Origin: Gammaproteobacteria bacterium AqS3
Lineage (GTDB): Bacteria; Pseudomonadota; Gammaproteobacteria; MEIF01; AqS3
Assembly (NCBI GenBank): GCA_001750645.1
Contig: MEIF01000021.1
Coordinates: 1-36,613 of the forward strand
DNA length: 36,613 nt
Direction of reading: 5' to 3'
Of the stretch, positions 34,124 through 36,613 are shown piece by piece. Every line of letters begins with the position of its first letter. The first letter of the stretch is position 1. Below the pieces are notes generated by a model. That model was given only the letters and a program-made list of their open reading frames with translations. It was not told the origin of the DNA and ran no database searches. The position numbers and the translations under genes are program-made.

Positions 34124-34993
34124 ATGCAACTCAACAATGTGCGCACCGTGCAGGCTCCCTACTCCGACATCAGCGTCGGGGACTACAAGACCGAAAAGCA
34201 CCGCCTGCAGGTCGAGCTGCTGAGCATCCAGCAGAACATCATCAAGCACAACCGGCGCCTGGCCGTGGTGTTCGAGGGGCGCGACGCCGCCGGCAAGGGC
34301 TCGACCATCAAGTGCTTCACCGAAAACATGATCCCGCACTACCTGCGCGTCATCGCCCTGGGCAAGCCGACCCCGAAGGAGTCCAAGTACTGGCTGAGGC
34401 GCTATGAGACGCGCCTGCCCAAGCCGCAGCAGGTGACCTTCTTCGACCGCTCCTGGTACAGCCGCGCCCTGATCGAGCCGACCATGGGCTACTGCAGCGA
34501 GGGCCAGTACCGCCATTTCATGAAGCGCGTGCTGCCGTGGGAGCACCAGCTGATCGACGAGGGTCTGCTGCTGATCAAGTTCTACCTGTCGGTCGACCAG
34601 CAGGTGCAGATGCAGCGCTTTGAGGAGCGCCTGTCGAACCCGCTGACCTACTGGAAGTTCTCGCCCAACGACCTCGAGGCCTCCAAGCTCTGGGAAAAAT
34701 TCAGCTACTACAAGGAGCAGATGTTTCGCCACACCGCCTCGGAGCGCTCGCCCTGGGTCGTCATCGTCGCCAACAAAAAGCGCGAGGCGCGCCTGACCGC
34801 GATGCTGCATCTGGTGCGGCTGTTCTCAAGGAAGACCTTCAAGCCGCTGACCGGCGAGCGCGTCGAGCAGAGCCACAACATCGAGCTGTTCGGGGTGCCG
34901 TTCTCGAGCCTCTCCGAGCGGCAGCTCGCGGCACTGAAGCACGCCAAGGCGCAGGAGGAGAGGGCCCCCGTCCATGAATCAGACCCGGAATGA
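34124..34993 (+). CDS. ppk2: Polyphosphate kinase 2
   Basis: 289 residues. PPK2 enzymes use polyphosphate to phosphorylate nucleotides, mainly GDP or ADP. The Walker A is FEGRDAAGKGSTIK (51-60 core) and the Walker B is FFDRSWYSRA. The lid region includes KPTPKESKYWLRRYE, and YWKFSPNDLEASKLWEKFSYY is typical. One domain only, so class I or III rather than the two-domain class II; RWY-type details fit class I. It lies 6 bases before the Nudix gene, and the two are likely co-transcribed. Confidence 0.95.
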   Translation: MQLNNVRTVQAPYSDISVGDYKTEKHRLQVELLSIQQNIIKHNRRLAVVFEGRDAAGKGSTIKCFTENMIPHYLRVIALGKPTPKESKYWLRRYETRLPKPQQVTFFDRSWYSRALIEPTMGYCSEGQYRHFMKRVLPWEHQLIDEGLLLIKFYLSVDQQVQMQRFEERLSNPLTYWKFSPNDLEASKLWEKFSYYKEQMFRHTASERSPWVVIVANKKREARLTAMLHLVRLFSRKTFKPLTGERVEQSHNIELFGVPFSSLSERQLAALKHAKAQEERAPVHESDPE

Positions 34994-34999
34994 ACAACC

Positions 35000-35506
35000 A
35001 TGAGCTTTGACGACGAAAAAGCGCTGGAGACCGAGCACGGCCTGATCGACACCCTCGATCTCCCGCTGCTCAAATCCGCCGGCGGGCTGGTGTGCAACGA
35101 CGCCCAGCACATTCTGCTGATCTTCAAGCGCGGCAAGTGGGACATGCCCAAGGGCCGCGTCGAGATCAGCAGCGACTACGAGCAGGAGGCCATGCGCGAG
35201 GTCAGCGAGGAGACCGGCCTGCTGCCGGACAAGCTCAGCATCACCGGGACGCTGCCGCCGACCTGGCACGTGACGCTCTACCAGGGTCGCCACCACCTCA
35301 AGAAGACCACCTGGTATCTGATGCACTACCGGGGCGACGACGATGACGTCGTCCCGCAGATCGAGGAGGACATCATCGAGTGCCGCTGGATCTGCCTGAG
35401 CGACCTGCCCCAGTACCGGGAATTGATGCGCCACCGCATCAACTACGTCATCGACTTCTGGCACAGCAACCTGGCCTATTCCGGGCGCGCGCTCAGCCGG
35501 GGCTGA
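35000..35506 (+). CDS. Nudix hydrolase with an altered first Nudix glutamate
   Basis: 168 residues. The Nudix box reads GRVEISSDYEQEAMREVSEE: the spacing and the catalytic REVSEETG are kept, but the glutamate six residues after the first glycine is serine. KRGKWDMPKG before the box is typical of diphosphoinositol-polyphosphate/diadenosine-tetraphosphate-type Nudix proteins. EDIIECRWICLSDLP follows. The coupling to ppk2 suggests a role in nucleotide or polyphosphate turnover; this is inference. The start ATG 35000 has only a weak GGAA site. Confidence 0.9.
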   Translation: MSFDDEKALETEHGLIDTLDLPLLKSAGGLVCNDAQHILLIFKRGKWDMPKGRVEISSDYEQEAMREVSEETGLLPDKLSITGTLPPTWHVTLYQGRHHLKKTTWYLMHYRGDDDDVVPQIEEDIIECRWICLSDLPQYRELMRHRINYVIDFWHSNLAYSGRALSRG

Positions 35507-35523
35507 CGCCGGCGGGGCGGCTG

Positions 35524-35665
35524 CTAACATACCCGCATCACCAAGGGCCTGAAGAGCTCCAAATGCGTTGTCGATCGGGCTGAATGCCGGGACGATGACG
35601 GCCGCCTTCACGCCCGCACCGACACGAACCCAGCGACTGCGACTGGAACGGGAGGCAGACAATAT
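35524..35665 (+). promoter_or_regulatory. -10 box and long leader of the repeat-protein gene
   Basis: TAACAT at 35524-35529 followed by ACCCGC is a candidate -10. The leader before ATG 35666 would be about 130 nt, far longer than for other genes here. It ends with GGGAGG (35651-35656 area) about 10 nt before the start. No fold was identified. Confidence 0.35.
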
Positions 35666-36613
35666 ATGAACACGCCGATGATTGATTGCACGGCAGCCGC
35701 ACCGGGAACCTTCAGACCGCCTCGCCTGGCGCTCCTGGCCGGCTTGGCGATGATGCTCGCCATCGCCTCCAGCCCGCCGGCAAGTGCGCAGCCGTCGGGC
35801 ACCATCGAGGTGACTGCCGGCGGTGCAGTGAACGAAGGTTCCACGCTTTCGCTTAGAGTCACACTCTCGGTTGAACCCGCATCGGATGTCGTCATCAAGG
35901 CAGAGAACAGCAACCCGAGCGCATTGTCTGTCTCTCCAAGCACGATCACCCTTACCACTGGTACCAATGGCACCTGGAACACCGGCAGAAACTTCCAATT
36001 TCGGGGGCTCCAAGATGACGATTCAGACGACGCAACCGTCATAGTCACCCTCTCCATCGAATCTGGCGGTTTCACTGCCACCAACGACAACAAGCCGCTC
36101 ACCTTTTCCGTACAGGATGACGATCCCGGGCTGGCCCTGTCAGATGCACCGCTGACCATCAACGAGGGCGGCAGCGGAACATTCAAGGTCAAGCTGAAGA
36201 AGGCGCCCAGCGGGGATGTGACGGTGGCGCTGACCGCAGCGGGTGATCTGACGCTCGGCGATGCCTCGCTGACCTTCACGACCTCGAACTGGAACGTCGA
36301 CCAGACCGTCGCCGTGACCGCGGGGCAGGACAGCGACTACGACGATGACACCGAGCGCATCTCCCTGTCCGCCTCGGGCGGCGGCTACGACAATGTCTCG
36401 GCATCCGCCTCGGTCACCGTCACCGACGACGACACGCCCTCGGGCAATATCGAGGTCACCCCGGCGGGGCCGCTGACGATAGCCGAGGGCGCCTCGGGCA
36501 CCCTCATGGTCAGGCTCAGCGCCGCACCGAAGTCGGACGTGACGGTCACGCTTGCCAAGACCAACGACGACGTGACCCTCTCCGGCGCCACCCTGTCGAA
36601 CTCTGCCCTGACC
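35666..36613 (+). CDS. Exported repeat protein, Calx-beta-like modules, cut by window
   Basis: The first 316 residues of an open frame with no stop before the edge. The signal peptide (LALLAGLAMMLAIASSPPASA) is likely cleaved before Q42. Then tandem modules of about 100 residues of Calx-beta-like type occur at about 43-153, 154-257 and 258 onward. Each has a GxLxxxEG-type strand (APLTINEGGSGTF, GPLTIAEGASGTL), a DVTVALT/DVTVTLA strand and a closing acidic linker (VQDDDP, VTDDDTP). The acidic turns could bind calcium. Module 1 has a less GC-biased codon use and diverges from the other two. Such proteins are often large surface or secreted adhesins. The function and full length cannot be seen. 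Confidence 0.85.
   Translation, partial: MNTPMIDCTAAAPGTFRPPRLALLAGLAMMLAIASSPPASAQPSGTIEVTAGGAVNEGSTLSLRVTLSVEPASDVVIKAENSNPSALSVSPSTITLTTGTNGTWNTGRNFQFRGLQDDDSDDATVIVTLSIESGGFTATNDNKPLTFSVQDDDPGLALSDAPLTINEGGSGTFKVKLKKAPSGDVTVALTAAGDLTLGDASLTFTTSNWNVDQTVAVTAGQDSDYDDDTERISLSASGGGYDNVSASASVTVTDDDTPSGNIEVTPAGPLTIAEGASGTLMVRLSAAPKSDVTVTLAKTNDDVTLSGATLSNSALT

Noticed and set aside
35608-36279. 223-codon minus-strand frame at the right end
   Set aside because: It is antisense to the exported repeat protein, which has a signal peptide and repeated modules.

Overview
The window is GC-rich chromosomal DNA, densely packed with genes and heavily biased to G/C at third codon positions. It most likely comes from an aerobic, ubiquinone-using gammaproteobacterium. 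The evidence is a 6S RNA directly followed by 5-formyltetrahydrofolate cyclo-ligase, a ZapB-like/ZapA pair, a pepP-ubiH pair, UbiK, HtpX, a PBP1B with an adjacent LpoP-like lipoprotein, and a NrdA with two ATP-cones. I cannot name a genus. Apart from the two ends and the 9.7 kb intergenic region, the content looks like core or metabolic chromosome. I see no prophage, insertion sequence, CRISPR array or integron.

Layout. 1-168: three 56-bp tandem repeats running off the left edge. 203-695 (-): a YHS-domain gene with a one-base frameshift. 786-8331 (+): a P450/short-chain dehydrogenase pair, an inositol-monophosphatase-family/ispB pair, a second P450, then a zinc-free MDR reductase, ubiK and a DUF1223 thioredoxin-like protein. 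8357-9661 (-): a DUF4143-type ATPase preceded by an AT-rich array of five 23-bp iteron-like repeats. 9930-10421 (-): peroxiredoxin. 10500-13159 (+): mrcB and an LpoP-like lipoprotein, ending at a good terminator. 13181-14070 (-): a ZapB-like gene and a ZapA homologue with a long 11-residue-repeat tail. 14140-17956 (+): acyl-CoA dehydrogenase, pepP, ubiH. 17953-18819 (-): htpX. 18904-19706 (+): 6S RNA and fau, the latter with no canonical start codon. 19744-22749 (-): nrdA. 23094-25570 (-): tRNA-Glu, tRNA-Gly and a TonB-dependent receptor in one unit. 25631-27546 (-): argF and an orphan ABC ATPase. 27636-29242 (+): ychF and a small membrane protein. 29264-33888 (-): an acyltransferase, then thiolase, msrA, biotin carrier and carboxyltransferase. 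34124-35506 (+): ppk2 and a Nudix hydrolase. 35666 to the right edge (+): an exported repeat protein, cut by the window.

How genes work together. IspB (polyprenyl tail), UbiH-type hydroxylase and UbiK all serve ubiquinone synthesis. PBP1B and the LpoP-like protein form a cell-wall synthase/activator pair, and ZapA/ZapB serve the division ring. The P450s, SDR, MDR reductase, acyl-CoA dehydrogenase, thiolase and acyl-CoA carboxylase subunits suggest oxidation of hydrophobic carbon such as terpenoids, steroids or fatty acids, though no substrate can be read from the sequence. MsrA and peroxiredoxin deal with oxidative damage.

Promoters follow a recurring pattern: a TANNAT -10 hexamer, often followed by a GCCCGCC-like stretch, usually 22-40 nt before the start codon. 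In several divergent gene pairs the two -10 boxes lie in an inverted repeat. I saw no undescribed system that I would claim outright. The strongest candidates for a second look are the hendecad-tailed ZapA, the iteron array at the ATPase gene, the CTG-start fau abutting 6S RNA, and the mirror-image divergent promoters.
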